A DNA stretch of 64,000 nt, taken from positions 25,208,354 to 25,272,353 of the forward strand of contig CP154955.1 in the NCBI GenBank assembly GCA_039621445.1, in the 5' to 3' direction. Shown piece by piece: positions 22,300-33,053 of this stretch. Each line of letters begins with the position of its first letter. Within the stretch, counting starts at the first letter, position 1. The stretch comes from Euglena gracilis (taxonomy: Eukaryota > Euglenida > Euglenophyceae > Euglenales). The translations under genes and the position numbers were made by a program. The notes beneath the pieces are model-generated. The model was not told the origin of the DNA. It did not search any database and was given only the letters and a program-made list of their open reading frames with translations.

Positions 22300-23270
22300 A
22301 GGATTATCGTTGTGACCTGATTTCCGGGTTCCCAAAATGAATGATCCCTAGTTTCCCCAGAGCCCTCAGGTTACCCGTAACTCCCCGCCAGTTCGGAGAT
22401 ATGGCCCGAGCAAAAAAGTTGTCTACCGTTTTTTTTTCCGGGGAAATTGCAGGGTGATTTTGGGGGCAAAAAATCGAAAATTTCAAAATATCTCGAAAAC
22501 GCCGCGGAGTTGAGAAAAATTAAAGAGGACGTCATTCCACAACTTTGGGACGCCCGATCGAGGGGTATGCGCGGTTTGGGCCAACTCCTCGCATTGCCCG
22601 AGATACGGCCGTTTTGGGGTTTTGGGCCAGTTTGGCCAGTTTTGGCCGTTTCGGGCCCGTTCGGGGCCCGAAACCGTAATTTGGCCGTACCTCGGGCCAG
22701 ATGAGGAGTTGGGACCCAAACCAGGGGGTTAATCATGAGGCTTAGGGGGGGTTGACCGTTTTTTGGGGTTCCCGGGGTCTGGTTGTGCGATTTTGGGCCA
22801 GTTTTGGGTATTTGGGGACCCCTGCGGGCGCTGTGAGGGCGGCTGGGCGAGGGGGGGTCGGGAGGCAGGTCGGGACCAAAAAATTTGAAATTTTTTTTTG
22901 CTCAAAAACACTTTTTCACTTCATCAAAAAAAGTGTTTTTGAGCAAAAAAAATTTCCGACCCGGACCCCGCCGCCCTGGCTGGGGCCCGCCCCTGGCCAG
23001 TGGACTTAACCATTTTTGGGTCAAAAAGTCGAAAAAATTCGAAAAAAATTTTTTTGCCCAAAACCATATTTTTTGACCTCCCGGACCCGAAAAAAGTATT
23101 TTTGAGCCGAAAATGAGCGTTTTTTGATCCCCGGATCCTTGTTTTTGCCCCGTTTTTGGCCCGAAACCAATGGATTTTGGGTCATTTTCGGGCCAAAAAA
23201 GTCGAAAAAATCGAAATTTTTTTGCCCAAAACGATGTTTTTGAACCTCCCGGACCTGGAAAAAGTGTTTT
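22300..23270. other. Low-complexity TTTTTGG/GGGCC-rich DNA (presumed intron)
   Basis: Repetitive stretches such as ttttgggccagttttggcc and paired aaaaacactttttcact / aaaaaagtgtttttgagc. No exon seen. Confidence 0.5.
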
Positions 23271-23284
23271 TGAACCGAAAATCA

Positions 23285-23505
23285 GCGCCGGCCGGGCCGC
23301 CGGGCCGCCGGGCCGCCGGGCCGCCGGGCCGGGCCACCGGGCCTCCGGGCCGCCGGGCCGCCAGGCCGCTGGCCGGGCCGGGCCGCCGGGCCGCCGGCCG
23401 GGCCTCCGGGCCGCTGGGCCGCCGGGCCGCCGGCTGGGCCCGGCCGCCGGGCCGCCGGCCGGGCCGCGCCGCTGGGCCGCTGGCAGGCCGGGCCCGGCCG
23501 GGGTG
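23285..23505. repeat. GGGCCGCC minisatellite
   Basis: Tandem 8- to 9-base units of GGGCCGCC(G) with variants, about 220 bases. Confidence 0.85.
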
Positions 23506-24546
23506 GTCTCCCAAAGAGCTCAGCTCTACGTCACACCCTGGTGGTATAGCAGTCCGCTGTAGCACAGCCTGTGCCTTGACTGGGGGTTCTGCATGTGCGC
23601 AACCATAACAGAAAGTCGGAAGCCCCGCAACAGCGTGCCCTGCGTCCCAAATACACTTCAGCCTGGCTGGGTGTGGCTTGGGGTGTAAGAGTGGACTGTG
23701 GCGGGCGTTCCCTCCACAACCCTGCAACAGCCAATGGATGAGGATGGGGAGGGGCAGGGATCAGGGGGATGGGTCAGTCGGGCCACTCCGCCAAAAAAAG
23801 ATCAAACATCAATGGATTAGTCAAAACCCCCCAAAAAACTCCGGCGTTCAGCGCACCTTAAGCAACGGTATGATCAGAACACACCAGACCTTGCTTGGTT
23901 GGTGACTCCTGTGTTTTCCGTTGCTGCTTGGGCATTGACGAGTTCGGGGACGGGAGACAGGGTATTTGTTTACACAGGGTTTACACAAGGGGGGGGGAGC
24001 ACAAACGCCACCCACAAGGTCGCGGATAGCTGGTTGGGCCGTCCTCCATCGTCATTATGGCTTCTCGACCCATGAGGGAGGCCGCTGAAAAAATGGGTGA
24101 CTCTCCACCACCCATACTGAGAGACTGATACAGACCGGACCCTGCTGGTTGTCGTTGGCCGGCCTTATGTTGGGAGGAGGGGAATGCAGAGAGTCCAGCC
24201 CCCCGGACCAGGGGCCAACCAACACCGACGAGACAGGGAGCGTCGGTCACACCCTGCCCTGTCGAGCTGGATCCCCCTGGGGGGGAGTAATTCAAGGAAG
24301 TCCACGTTGGCAGGTTGGCTTTTTTTCCAGCATCAGAGGCACCACACATGCTGGTAAAGGAAGGAAAGAACACAACTGCTGCAAAGGTGATGGCCAATTA
24401 ACCCTGACGCCAAACCTTGAGGAATCTGTGGAAAACTTGGTGAAATGAGGGGTCAGTGCACCCTCCCATCATACACCACCGCGTATCCGGGGCGGGGGGA
24501 GAGGGGGCAACACCGAACCCCGGACAGCCGGTCAGCCGGCACACAC

Positions 24547-24641
24547 CTGTACTGCACAGGGTGACGGCTCTGTGTTACAGCGGGGGGCGAGCGATGGGCG
24601 GTGGCCTGAGCTGCCAGCCTCTCCTCCCGGACGTTCACCAC
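24547..24641 (-). CDS. RING-H2 E3 ligase gene, exon after the RING
   Basis: The acceptor gctgctgctgtgcag ends at 24642 and the donor TACAG/GTGTGT follows 24547. It encodes VVNVREERLAAQATAHRSPP then AVTQSRHPVQY plus two bases. It starts in phase 0, which fits the end of the RING exon, and ends in phase 2, which fits the last exon (one leading base). The segment is basic and probably disordered. Confidence 0.75.
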
Positions 24642-25703
24642 CTGCACAGCAGCAGCAAAGCGGATTGGGGTTGAATCCTGTGGGGGGGCTGGTGGCCACT
24701 GAGTGCTCCTGGACTGGCACCGTCCAACCAGAAATGCCCCACCGTTTGCTTGGTCCATGACGACAGGCACCACTGGGATGGTGGACAGGGCTATTAAAGT
24801 TGCTTCAGGACCCCCCAAAGGGTCATATAGGGGGGGGTCATTTAGGGGGGGGATACTTTTCCCACTTGAAAAATTGCTCTGCCGTGGGCGTCCGTTTCAC
24901 AGCACTATGAAGCAGACTACTCTTTCTTTTGTCCCCCGGGTCCGAATGCCCGACTCCCGGGCTCAAGGGGGCGGTGGTTGCGACCAGTTCCACGGCCGTG
25001 GATTTGGTTGCTGCTGGTGGGGCATGCAACATCCGCTTCCAGCTTTTTTTCCCCTTCCACCAGTTTGCTGTCTGCTTTTGTTCTTTTGTTCGTACTCGTT
25101 CTCCTATCCACCATTTCCTCAGACGTGAGACGTTTTTTCATCACGGTGTGCAAACTGCAAACTGGTGAAATGTTCCACACTCTGAAGTTGCCAGCCCAAA
25201 AAACCGAGTGGGCCACCAATGAGTGGAAATGGAAGTGGCACTTCTGGAATCCAAGAAACGGACGTTGTCCCCAGTTCCAATATCTGCCCCTGTTGTTCCC
25301 ACACCGGTCGGAAGCGGGCAGGATGCCGCGACTGAAGCAAGAAAGGCATAAACACATGATAACCGTACTGCGGTGGAACCCACTCGCCCCCCCCCCCCCG
25401 ACCCAACCACAAACCTCTGCCTCTGGGCTGGAGGGTCTGGGGAAGGACCCTGGAAGCCTAGGGATGGGTTTCTTGGGAAATGCTTTCAGACAACCCGTTT
25501 TTTTTGGGGGGGGGTGCTCTCTCCCGGGCTGTGTAACCCCCTCCCCAGGGGGTTTAAAAAGAAGCCTGGAGGGGGGCCTGCCATCAGAGTGTGGCCGAAA
25601 GACGTCCAGGGGCCACCCACCAACCCCCAGGGGGGGAGCCTTTGGAGGGGGGGGGGAGCCTGCCCCCCCCCCCTTCCCTAGCAACCAGGGGACTCGGGGA
25701 GAC

Positions 25704-25893
25704 CTCCTTGCGACACAGGGGGCACGTGCGGTTCTTCTCCAGCCAGGGCGTGATGCAGTCCGCGTGGAAGAGGTGGCCGCAGGTCAGCAGCGTCGCCCGC
25801 TCCCCCAGCCGGAAGTCCTCCTGGCACACCGTACACGTCTTGGTGTCTGTGTTCTTGAGGTGGCCCGGCTGGATGCTGACCACCGGCAAGTCC
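25704..25893 (-). CDS. RING-H2 zinc-finger exon of an E3 ubiquitin ligase
   Basis: This encodes a complete C3H2C3 RING: CTVC, then CGHLFHADC after 14 residues, the PWL segment (CITPWLEK), and CPLC after ten residues. All eight zinc ligands are present, together with the Ile and Trp that in this family contact the E2 enzyme. It is preceded by LPVVSIQPGHLKNTDTKT. The layout is that of the RNF115/RNF126 group of cytosolic ubiquitin ligases (inference). The acceptor ccacgtgcag ends at 25894; the donor is GAG/GTCTCC. The leading base means a phase-2 exon should precede it, but the exon at 27,006 ends in phase 0, so a small exon is probably missing. Confidence 0.9.
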
Positions 25894-26249
25894 CTGCACG
25901 TGGGGCGGGGGGGGGGGAGCTCACACTCCTGCGCTTTCCCACAAAACCACCAGGTACCAAACAAAGCAAGTGCTCCGTCTGCTTCTGGGATGCTTCCACA
26001 CCGCGGGCTCTGTGCCACGTGTGCACGTGTGCGGCAAACCGCGTGCACCGCATGGAACCGCGTGCACACCTGACAAGGAACAGGTACAAACTAAAATGAA
26101 TCTTTGAGAGAAGAACCACACATGAAAGCGCCCATGGATTGCAACATTGCAACATTAGACAATGCTCGTCAATTATAGCTGCTTTATTGCCAAAATTTTG
26201 GCTAGTTTTGCCACAACATCTCACCGAGTCTGTACATATGGCCACTGTG

Positions 26250-26545
26250 CAAGTGAATCTGTGCAAATGGCCTGGCCAAAAGTGGCCAAAAATAGAAATT
26301 AAAAATAATAAGCCAGAACTGGCAAGAAGCAAAGAAACCTGGCCTAAAATGGCCACAAACAGACAAATGGTGAAAATAGCCAGAAACAACAAAATTAGTA
26401 GGATAAAATGTGCCAACGGTGGCAGAAAACGGCCAAAAGTGGTCTAAATTTCCAAATGGCCAAAAGTAGCCTCGACTGACCAAAAAAAAAAATGCCTGAA
26501 AACAGCCAAAAATGGTCGATTTGTTGGAAACCAGCCCCAAAAAAA
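26250..26545. repeat. CCAAAARTGGCC satellite, short copy
   Basis: Degenerate ggccaaaagtggcc units as in the 9.7-10.75 kb array, here in an intron. Confidence 0.65.
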
Positions 26546-27005
26546 ATGAAATGGAAGACAAGGTAGAGATTTGAGAAAATTTCACAAGTGGGAATGGTTC
26601 TACTCACAAGGTGCGCGGTGCGCCACGCGCTGCCGCGCAGTGCCTCACGCGGTGCACGAGGTGTGTAGGAGCATCCCCTCTGCCAACCGCTCAGCCAATT
26701 GAGCACCAGATGAGATCAGCCGCCAACAGATCCCCCTTTCCTGACAAATCTTCCAGTGGCGGAGTTTGGGACGTTTTGGGTGCGCTTTCACCTGAGCAAA
26801 ACGTCCCTGTGTGTGCTACGGCAGTGTCATGTGTCACACACCTGATGTCCTGCGCCGATGCAGGCGTCCATTGGGGCTCCTTGCCAGGCGGCCATGCTAT
26901 CCTCCCCTGGCCAGCAAACCACCAAACCAAAAAATATGGCGGATGGGAGGCGTCACCCAGAAAGAGCCCTCCACCCAACCGCAACCCCACCCCGCGTACG
27001 ACCAC

Positions 27006-27253
27006 CTGCGCACTCTGGTTCAGCAGGAGGGTCTGCAGCTCGTCGCGACTGACGAAGGGCCCACCGCCTCCCATGCTCAACAGCAGCGTCGGCAGGGCCC
27101 CGCCAAACAGGCCCCCCAGCGCGGCTGGCAGGCCGAGGGCGTCGCCGCTGCCGCCGCCGCCGCCACCGCCGCCCCGCAACTGCGGCGCTGACGCCGTCCG
27201 GGCAAAGGTCTGCGCCATGAAGTGGGGCCAGGGGTGGGCGTCCTCCGGGCAGG
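27006..27253 (-). CDS. RING-H2 E3 ligase gene, Gly-rich exon upstream of the RING
   Basis: It encodes CPEDAHPWPHFMAQTFARTA, a Gly run, GLPAALGGLFGGALPTLLLS, and FVSRDELQTLLLNQSAQ, then a CAG/GTGGTC donor. The RDELQTLLLNQ helix sits just before the RING as in RNF115/126-type ligases. The acceptor gagcaag ends at 27254 and has a poor pyrimidine tract. The two leading bases fit the phase-1 end of the exon at 27,601. Third positions are almost all G or C. Confidence 0.75.
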
Positions 27254-27600
27254 CTTGCTCGGTCACACACCCGCACCTGTGCACGCGCATGCACACAACC
27301 ACACCCGCACCACAAAACAAACAAATTACTCGCTCGTACACTGGTCAATCACTTTGCTCATGCAAACTCTCTGGGCTGTCTTTGCTGGTGGGTGTCTGTG
27401 TGTGTTTTCACAAAATATTTATCCCCCCCCATTCAGCCAAGCACAAACTATTTGGAAGGCTGGAAAACCCCCACAACAAACTCGGGTATTGCCTGCTGAT
27501 CAAATCCAGCCGAACGAAAAGACAATTTTCCTGGAAAAGCCTGGGAAGCATCCCAAGAGCAGGTATTTGGGGGGGGGGCACATCCCTGGGTGGGCCATAC

Positions 27601-27697
27601 TGTGGCCGTGGTCTCGGGAAAGGGAGTCGCGGGCCTCATCAAAGCCCATGCTCTCGAAATCGGTCATCCTCATCGGTCGCATGGCCGATGAGATGCA
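27601..27697 (-). CDS. RING-H2 E3 ligase gene, upstream exon
   Basis: The acceptor ctcactcccctgcag ends at 27698; the donor is CACA/GTATGG. It encodes CISSAMRPMRMTDFESMGFD then EARDSLSRDHGH (phase 0 to phase 1). The join to the next exon is in phase. Further 5' exons and the start codon were not found; they should lie between 27.7 and about 31.3 kb. Confidence 0.68.
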
Positions 27698-27789
27698 CTG
27701 CAGGGGAGTGAGGAAACCATGCTTGTCCGCCACGGCCTCCAGAGGCTGACTTCGGACTCAGCATTGCAGGCCCATGTGCACTTGGAAAC

Positions 27790-28060
27790 CCGCACCCACC
27801 CACTTTTTTTCTTCAAAAACCACCCACCCACGATCCCCCTGGGAGGGGGTCAACCACCCGCCCACCCACCCACCCACCCACCCAAAATCCAGCCAAAATT
27901 GGCCAAAATTGGTTGAAAAATTTTGCAGCCCAACCTTTGGCGGGGCCAAAACCTGACCCATGGCGCACCCCCCCCCCCTGCACCCACCCCTCCAGCGGCC
28001 CCAACCCACCCACCCACCATCGAAAACCCACCCATGGGTGGGTGGGTTTCCCCCCACCCT
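27790..28060. repeat. CCCACCCACC-rich block with hairpin
   Basis: Arrays of ccaccca and a perfect stem acccacccatgggtgggtgggt near 28,025-28,050. A related block lies at 29,965-30,200. Confidence 0.6.
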
Positions 28061-28639
28061 CCCATCACACAGGGGCTGAATGCAACTATGGTTGTGATCC
28101 AATTCTGTCCAAAACACGGCGCACAACAGAAATTAAATCACTCATTGGAGGCTGAAAAAAATGCCCTTCTTGTGAGTGCAAGAGGTCTGTAACTTTTCTG
28201 CTTCTACCATTCTGCAAGGATGAAATCTTAAAAATGGTTTGAACCCAGCAATTGTGCAAAATGCATGGCGGACTGTAAATTGACTGTAAATGCTTACATA
28301 GCGGACTGCAAGCTCTAGTGACATGGGGCAAACTGCTGGGTAATTTGCCTTGTTCTTTTTTTAAAACACAGATGTGTAGCAGCAGCTACGCAGATACACA
28401 CACAGCTACACACCCCAAACAAAATTCATTAGTTAAAAACGGCCGTGTCATATTCTCCCTCTTTGCAAGCCGCGCAGGTATGAAGCAACCACAAATGAAA
28501 GAATGTCTCCATTAATATTTATTAACTCCCAGAGGAACAACGTTGCAAAAAAGTTTCCGTTTAAAATAAGTCTAAGAATAAGGAGTCTGCTTCTGTCCAT
28601 CAATAGCCCCAAACAGGGGCTTTCTTACCCCCCCCCCAT

Positions 28640-29450
28640 GTCCAATGACCGGTAACCTCTGTCCTCTGACCGGGGGGGGTGGTCGTTGGACATAGGGTAA
28701 CCCCCCCCCTAATAGTGCTGCGGGGCCAATAGAGCTGCGGGTCCAAATAGTGCGGCACCCCCCGCCGCCGGAGGCGGCCGTCCAATAGTGCGGCACCCCC
28801 CCAAAACATAGCAATGTGAAATGCGTAGAAGCCGGTGCAACCAACTGCAGGCAGCTTTTGTAACCCGCAGAGAGGGGAAAGGGGGCAAATTCCCACCCGA
28901 ACAACTCACGGAAGTCGTCCGAAGTTGAAACACACGACCTCACTAGCCTCAGAGTAGGACATTGAGCAGGCAAACAGGGTGTCTGTGGTGATAGGCCGGG
29001 ACTAAGAGGCACCCAGTCCAATAGTGCGGCGGGTCCAAATAGTGCTGCACCCCCCGCCGCCGGAGGCGGCCGTCCAATAGTGCGGCAGTGCAATACTATT
29101 TGGGGGGGGGGGGTTAGTGACCAAAAAGGTGTCCTCTGACCGGGGGGGTGGTCGTTGGACATGGGGTCAAAAGAAAGTTGGTGGGTACCCGGGTCCCTAC
29201 CCACCCAAAAATGCCCAAATTTTCCCTTCCGGCGCTTCGCGCCGAAAATTTTGGGCAATTTTGACAAATTTTTGTCCAAAAAGTGTCAAAAATGGCATTT
29301 TGGCCAAATTTTTGGCCAATTTTGGGGCAAAATTTTTCGTCCCGGCGCTTCACGCCAGGACCAAAAATTTGGTCAAACCTCCGAAAAGGTGTCCTCTGAC
29401 CGGGGGGTGGTCATTGGACAGAGGGGGGTCGTTGGACATAGGGGAGGGGG
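28640..29450. repeat. Repeated GGTCGTTGGACAT and AATAGTGCGGC modules
   Basis: The unit ctctgaccgggggg-tggtcgttggacat occurs near 28,660, 29,135 and 29,390-29,440, with an inverted start (atgtccaatgacc) at 28,639. A second unit (gccgccggaggcggc then gtccaatagtgcggca) occurs near 28,760 and 29,060. Two ggcgcttcgcgcc palindromes lie at 29,232 and 29,343 (one altered). Confidence 0.65.
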
Positions 29451-30288
29451 AGAGGACACGGGAGGGGGGTCCCGGTGCAGGGGTTTTTTTTTTAAGACTG
29501 GGGGGGGGGGAGGGGGGTTGGCACACCCACCCCCTGGGGTGGGGCCCCCCGGGGGAGGGGGGGGGGGTCCCGGGAGACCCACCCACTTTTGCCCGAAAAT
29601 AGCCAAAAATGCCAAAAATACCACCTTTTTCAAAACTCCCGCACCCGACTGTGAGGTGAGGGCGGACTGCACTGGCAGGTGGGGGGAGTGGACCCCTCCA
29701 GCCAGGGGGGAGGGAGACATCTCCCTCCCACCCAACTGGTCCAAGTGAAATGGAAATATTTTTGGGGGCCAACGTGCCATTTTGGGGCAGTTTTTGGGTA
29801 AAAATTTGTCAGAAAGACCAAGTATGCGAACCACGGAACCAAGTTGTCCCCTTTTTGGGGGTCCTGGGTACCCACCCCTCAGTCGGTCCAGACCCCTTGG
29901 CAGATGGGTTGGTACGAATCATAGATTCACTTGGTGACCCGGGGGAGCACTTTCTGCCGGGCCCAAGCCCACCCACCCACTTTTTTGAAAACCCACCCAA
30001 CCCACGACTCCCCTCCCCCCCCCCCCCGAGGAGGGGTCAACCACCCCACCCAAAATCCAGCCAACATCGGTCAAAAATGATGAAGAAGTTTTCCGGCCCG
30101 GCCTTTGGCCGGGCAAAAAACCTGGCCCATGGTGTACCCCCCCCCCGGGGATCCCAGCACCCCAACCCACCCACCCCCACTCTCGAAAACCCACCCGGGG
30201 GGGGAGGGGTCACACAGGTGTTAAATGAAGCTATGGTCCAAATTACTCCCCTCCGGTCCAGGAGGGGGGGGGGGGCATCCCTCCTCAA

Positions 30289-30730
30289 CAGGCATTTGCT
30301 TAAGGACCCCCCGGGGGGGGGGGGGGGTACTGGCTAGCAAATCGGCTAGACACTGGAAAAAGTGGACTAGCTAGACCCCCCCGGGGGGGGGGGGGGGGCC
30401 CGGGGGTCCCCCCGACTGGAAAAAAAATTTTCCTCCGGCGCTGCGCGCCGAGGTGGAAATGAGGGTTTTAATAAGTTTTTGGCTGATTTTGTTCCAAAAA
30501 ATCCCAAAAATGGCCAAAAATGGGCACTTTTGGCTATTTTTGGGGGTCCGAAAAAAATTTTCCGGCGCTTCGCGCCGGTCACTGGAAAAATTTTTCCCAC
30601 TAGCTAGCCCTGCTAGCAGACCCCCCCCCCGGGGGGGTCTGCTAGAAATCCCACTAGCCAAATTTGGACTAGCTGCAGTCCAGCCCCCCCCCCAGGGGGG
30701 GGGTACTGCAATCCCTTAAGCAAATGCCTG
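30289..30730. mobile_element. hAT-like MITE with 8-bp target duplication
   Basis: Terminal inverted repeats CAGGCATTTGCTTAAGG start at 30289 and end at 30730. The 8 bases CTCCTCAA stand directly outside both ends (30281-30288 and 30731-30738), a target-site duplication. Eight-base duplications and CAG-type ends are the signature of hAT transposons. The 442-bp interior has poly-C/poly-G palindromes, gctagc motifs and two ggcgcttcgcgcc-type stems but no ORF, so it must be moved by a transposase encoded elsewhere. Confidence 0.88.
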
Positions 30731-31085
30731 CTCCTCAACCCTGTACACCGTTATTGTATCGAACCAGGGCGTCTGGCGCGCACAAAGAAATAGGAGGCTG
30801 AAAAATAACCGGCGGTGTTCGGTGGGTGAGGCATGCGGTGCAGGGGGGAGGAAACACGCAAACATGAACCAAACGGGCCGGTGGGTTTAAAACGAAAACC
30901 AGCAAAGCAGCAGCGGATGACAATGGGGCTTTGATTCCTTGATTCCTTCTGTAACTCTCGGTGTGAAATAAAAAACTCCCGACAGACAGGCGCATTCTGA
31001 GACACGTGTCTCAGAACTGCACGTGTCTCAACTCGTGCAGAAACTCAAACTGTACGTGTGACAGGAGGAAAGACAAGTTGGGATC

Positions 31086-31100
31086 GAGAGAGCGAGAGAG

Positions 31101-31131
<31 letters not shown>
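31086..31131 (+). repeat. (GA)n microsatellite
   Basis: A run of GA dinucleotides with few interruptions. Confidence 0.85.
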
Positions 31132-31134
<3 letters not shown>

Positions 31135-31310
31135 CATAAATGGGGCAGGCACACATCCACCACATGTGCACAGACCCCCTGTGCACAAGAGGGACCGCAC
31201 AGATTTGGTGGAAGCGAAGGATGGGGGGAGGTGTGGGCGGACATGCGTATGGGGGAGTGCACGACACCGAGCAGCCGACCCGCCAGCGGCAGGCGGCGTC
31301 TGCCTGCCAA

Positions 31311-31385
31311 TCAGGGGGAGCCCTCCGAGTCAGAGCTGTACTCCGCCGTGCTGGTGTCCTCGTCGTACTCTTCGCTGGTGTCCCC
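31311..31385 (-). CDS. Acidic protein gene, last exon
   Basis: The acceptor ttccttggtag ends at 31386. The exon encodes GDTSEEYDEDTSTAEYSSDS then EGSP and a TGA at 31311-31313. Phase 0 agrees with the preceding exon. It is an acidic Ser/Glu/Asp tail with likely phosphorylation sites. Function unknown. Confidence 0.75.
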   Translation of the reverse strand, partial: GDTSEEYDEDTSTAEYSSDSEGSP

Positions 31386-31539
31386 CTACCAAGGAAAACG
31401 GAGCAGGCCCAGCGGGAAGAGTCACTACAAAAACTAAAAGAACAGCAACAAGAAAAGGCATAACATGCATGCAATAGACTCACACACAAAAACATTCACC
31501 GAACAAACACACTTCATACACACAAAACACAAAACACAC

Positions 31540-31791
31540 TTGATCTGGGGGCTTCAACGTTAAGGCCCCAGCCTCGGCGGCCGGCTGGAGTACAACAGAA
31601 GACGTCGATTCCTCTTCACCTTCCTCCTCTTCATCCTCATATTCCTCATAACCACTCTCTTCCTCCTCTTCCTCGTCGTCGTCGTCGTCGTCTCCCTTGT
31701 CCGTTTCCTCCGCCTTGGTTTTGGGGTCGTTCTCCTGACTCTCTGTCCAACTGTCCTCCTTTTCATCGCGGCGCACCGTATCACTTGCCCC
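31540..31791 (-). CDS. Acidic protein gene, penultimate exon
   Basis: The acceptor ctcgtacag ends at 31792; the donor is CAA/GTGTGT after 31540. The 84 codons begin GASDTVRRDEKEDSWTES, continue through an Asp/Glu block with about 40 acidic residues (EEYEDEEEEGEEE within it), and end LTLKPPDQ. Both ends are in phase 0. Such tails are common in nuclear chaperones and chromatin or ribosome-biogenesis proteins, but nothing here tells which. No upstream exon was found, and plus-strand exons begin only about 50 bases away, so the genes overlap or a short 5' exon was missed. Confidence 0.8.
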
Positions 31792-31838
31792 CTGTACGAG
31801 GCTCTGGGACACAGTTATCAGTCAGGCCACCGACGCAG

Positions 31839-31938
31839 TCTCCTCTGCAAGATTTCTTTCCCGTAATGGGTGGGGGTTTACCGTGGGAGGTGGCGAACGT
31901 GGTGGCGCCGCAGCTGGCCGCGACCGGACGGGTCAGCG
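31839..31938 (+). CDS. Plus-strand gene, exon 1 of those seen
   Basis: The acceptor ccaccgacgcag ends at 31838; donors are GCG/GTGAGC (31938) or CGG/GTCAGC (31931). It encodes SPLQDFFPVMGGGLPWEVAN then VVAPQLAATGRVS. The weaker donor gives phase 0 and fits the next exon; the stronger gives phase 1 and does not. No family recognised. Confidence 0.5.
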
Positions 31939-32069
31939 GTGAGCTCTCACAGACAGGTTTGTATGGGAATCTCGGAGGGGGGGGGGGATGGGGGGGACCC
32001 CCCCCTTCCAAAACTGGGGGGGGGGAGACCCCCCTTCCTACCTCCAGTTTTCGGTTGCCGAAAATTTCG

Positions 32070-32260
32070 GCCGTTTTTGGGGGGGTTCAAAAGGTCAATT
32101 TTTCTGAAATTTCTCAAAAATGGTGGGTAATCAAAGGAAATGTCCGAGTCCAAAATTGAAGCCCTTGAAATGCCCAATCTAACAGTATTTTGATTTCCCC
32201 ACAACTCCCCGCCTGGCCCGAGTTACGGCCATTCTTTTCCGACCAATTTGGGCCATTTTG
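32070..32260 (-). repeat. Dispersed repeat family, inverted copy
   Basis: In reverse complement this matches the 12.4-12.6 kb and 18.75-18.95 kb copies (atttcctttgattacccacc, then gggcatttcaagggcttcaa). Confidence 0.5.
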
Positions 32261-32652
32261 CCAAAATTCCATGTTGAGCCTCTAGAGGGTCCTAAAATAC
32301 ACACCTGGTGCAAAGCGCCGGAAGATTTTTTTTGGCTCTCGCAGAGGAGGAGGGGTGGGGGGACCCCCCTTCCGAAACTAGGGGGGGGGGGGGGTAGGGG
32401 CGGGCTTTGGGACATTAAAACACAAATGTCCGCCCATGGGCCGATTCTTTTGCTATTATTTCGTCGCTGATGCCGGTCATGAAAGAGGGAGCATTCCAGT
32501 TTTTTTTTGATGGTTAGATGTTAAAATTTGGGGGTGCTACTTCTTTAATCTCCTTTCAGGGGAATGTTTTTTTTAGGTTAGGCTGGCCTGATTTTGGGCC
32601 AAAGGTGGGAGCCCTGCACCATAAACAATTGACTGCTGGAGGGCATCCCCAG

Positions 32653-32727
32653 CTTGGTTACCGTGGAGATGGAAACATGGGAGGTGGCGCTGCTGACAGC
32701 TGCGGCTGCCACCTTGCACCTCCCAAG
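32653..32727 (+). CDS. Plus-strand gene, second exon
   Basis: The acceptor gcatccccag ends at 32652; the donor CCCAAG/GTAATT is strong. It is exactly 25 codons in phase 0: LGYRGDGNMGGGAADSCGCH then LAPPK. Another open frame (LVTVEMETWEVALLTAAAA) also crosses it. The phase-0 frame is preferred because it joins the next exon. Confidence 0.55.
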
Positions 32728-32828
32728 GTAATTGCTGAGGTTATTTAAAGGCAAGAGGGTTAGGGTTAAGATTCTCCCTCAAACATTTTAACCCTTCCTG
32801 ATCAACGCCATTATACTGACCTCCACAG

Positions 32829-33002
32829 GATATTCAGCCAACCCAAAAAGGATGCCCGATGCAATGGTTATGGAGGGACCAGAGCGAGGCGCCAATTTCG
32901 CTCAAGGCATCCTGTGGGCACCAGTTTATCGCGCAAATACCAATTGGAACGCACGGACTCTGTGAGCAGGGTTGTGTGGGAAGCTCCGCAGACATGAGGC
33001 AG
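32829..33002 (+). CDS. Plus-strand gene, third exon (Cys/His-containing)
   Basis: The acceptor gacctccacag ends at 32828; the donor is CAG/GTGGTA. In phase 0 it encodes 58 residues starting DIQPTQKGCPMQWLWRDQ and including SLKASCGHQFIAQIPIGTHG then LCEQGCVGSSADMRQ. The spaced Cys and His residues could bind zinc, but no known finger pattern fits. The adjoining intron begins with a perfect hairpin at 33,019-33,048. Confidence 0.58.
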
Positions 33003-33053
33003 GTGGTAGGGGGGGTCACACCTTACCCCCCCCCAGGGGGGTAAGGTGCAAAG

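Noticed and set aside
28572-29834. Pro/Gly-rich frames on both strands
   Set aside because: They lie in repeated GGTCGTTGGACAT and C/G-run modules without splice signals.
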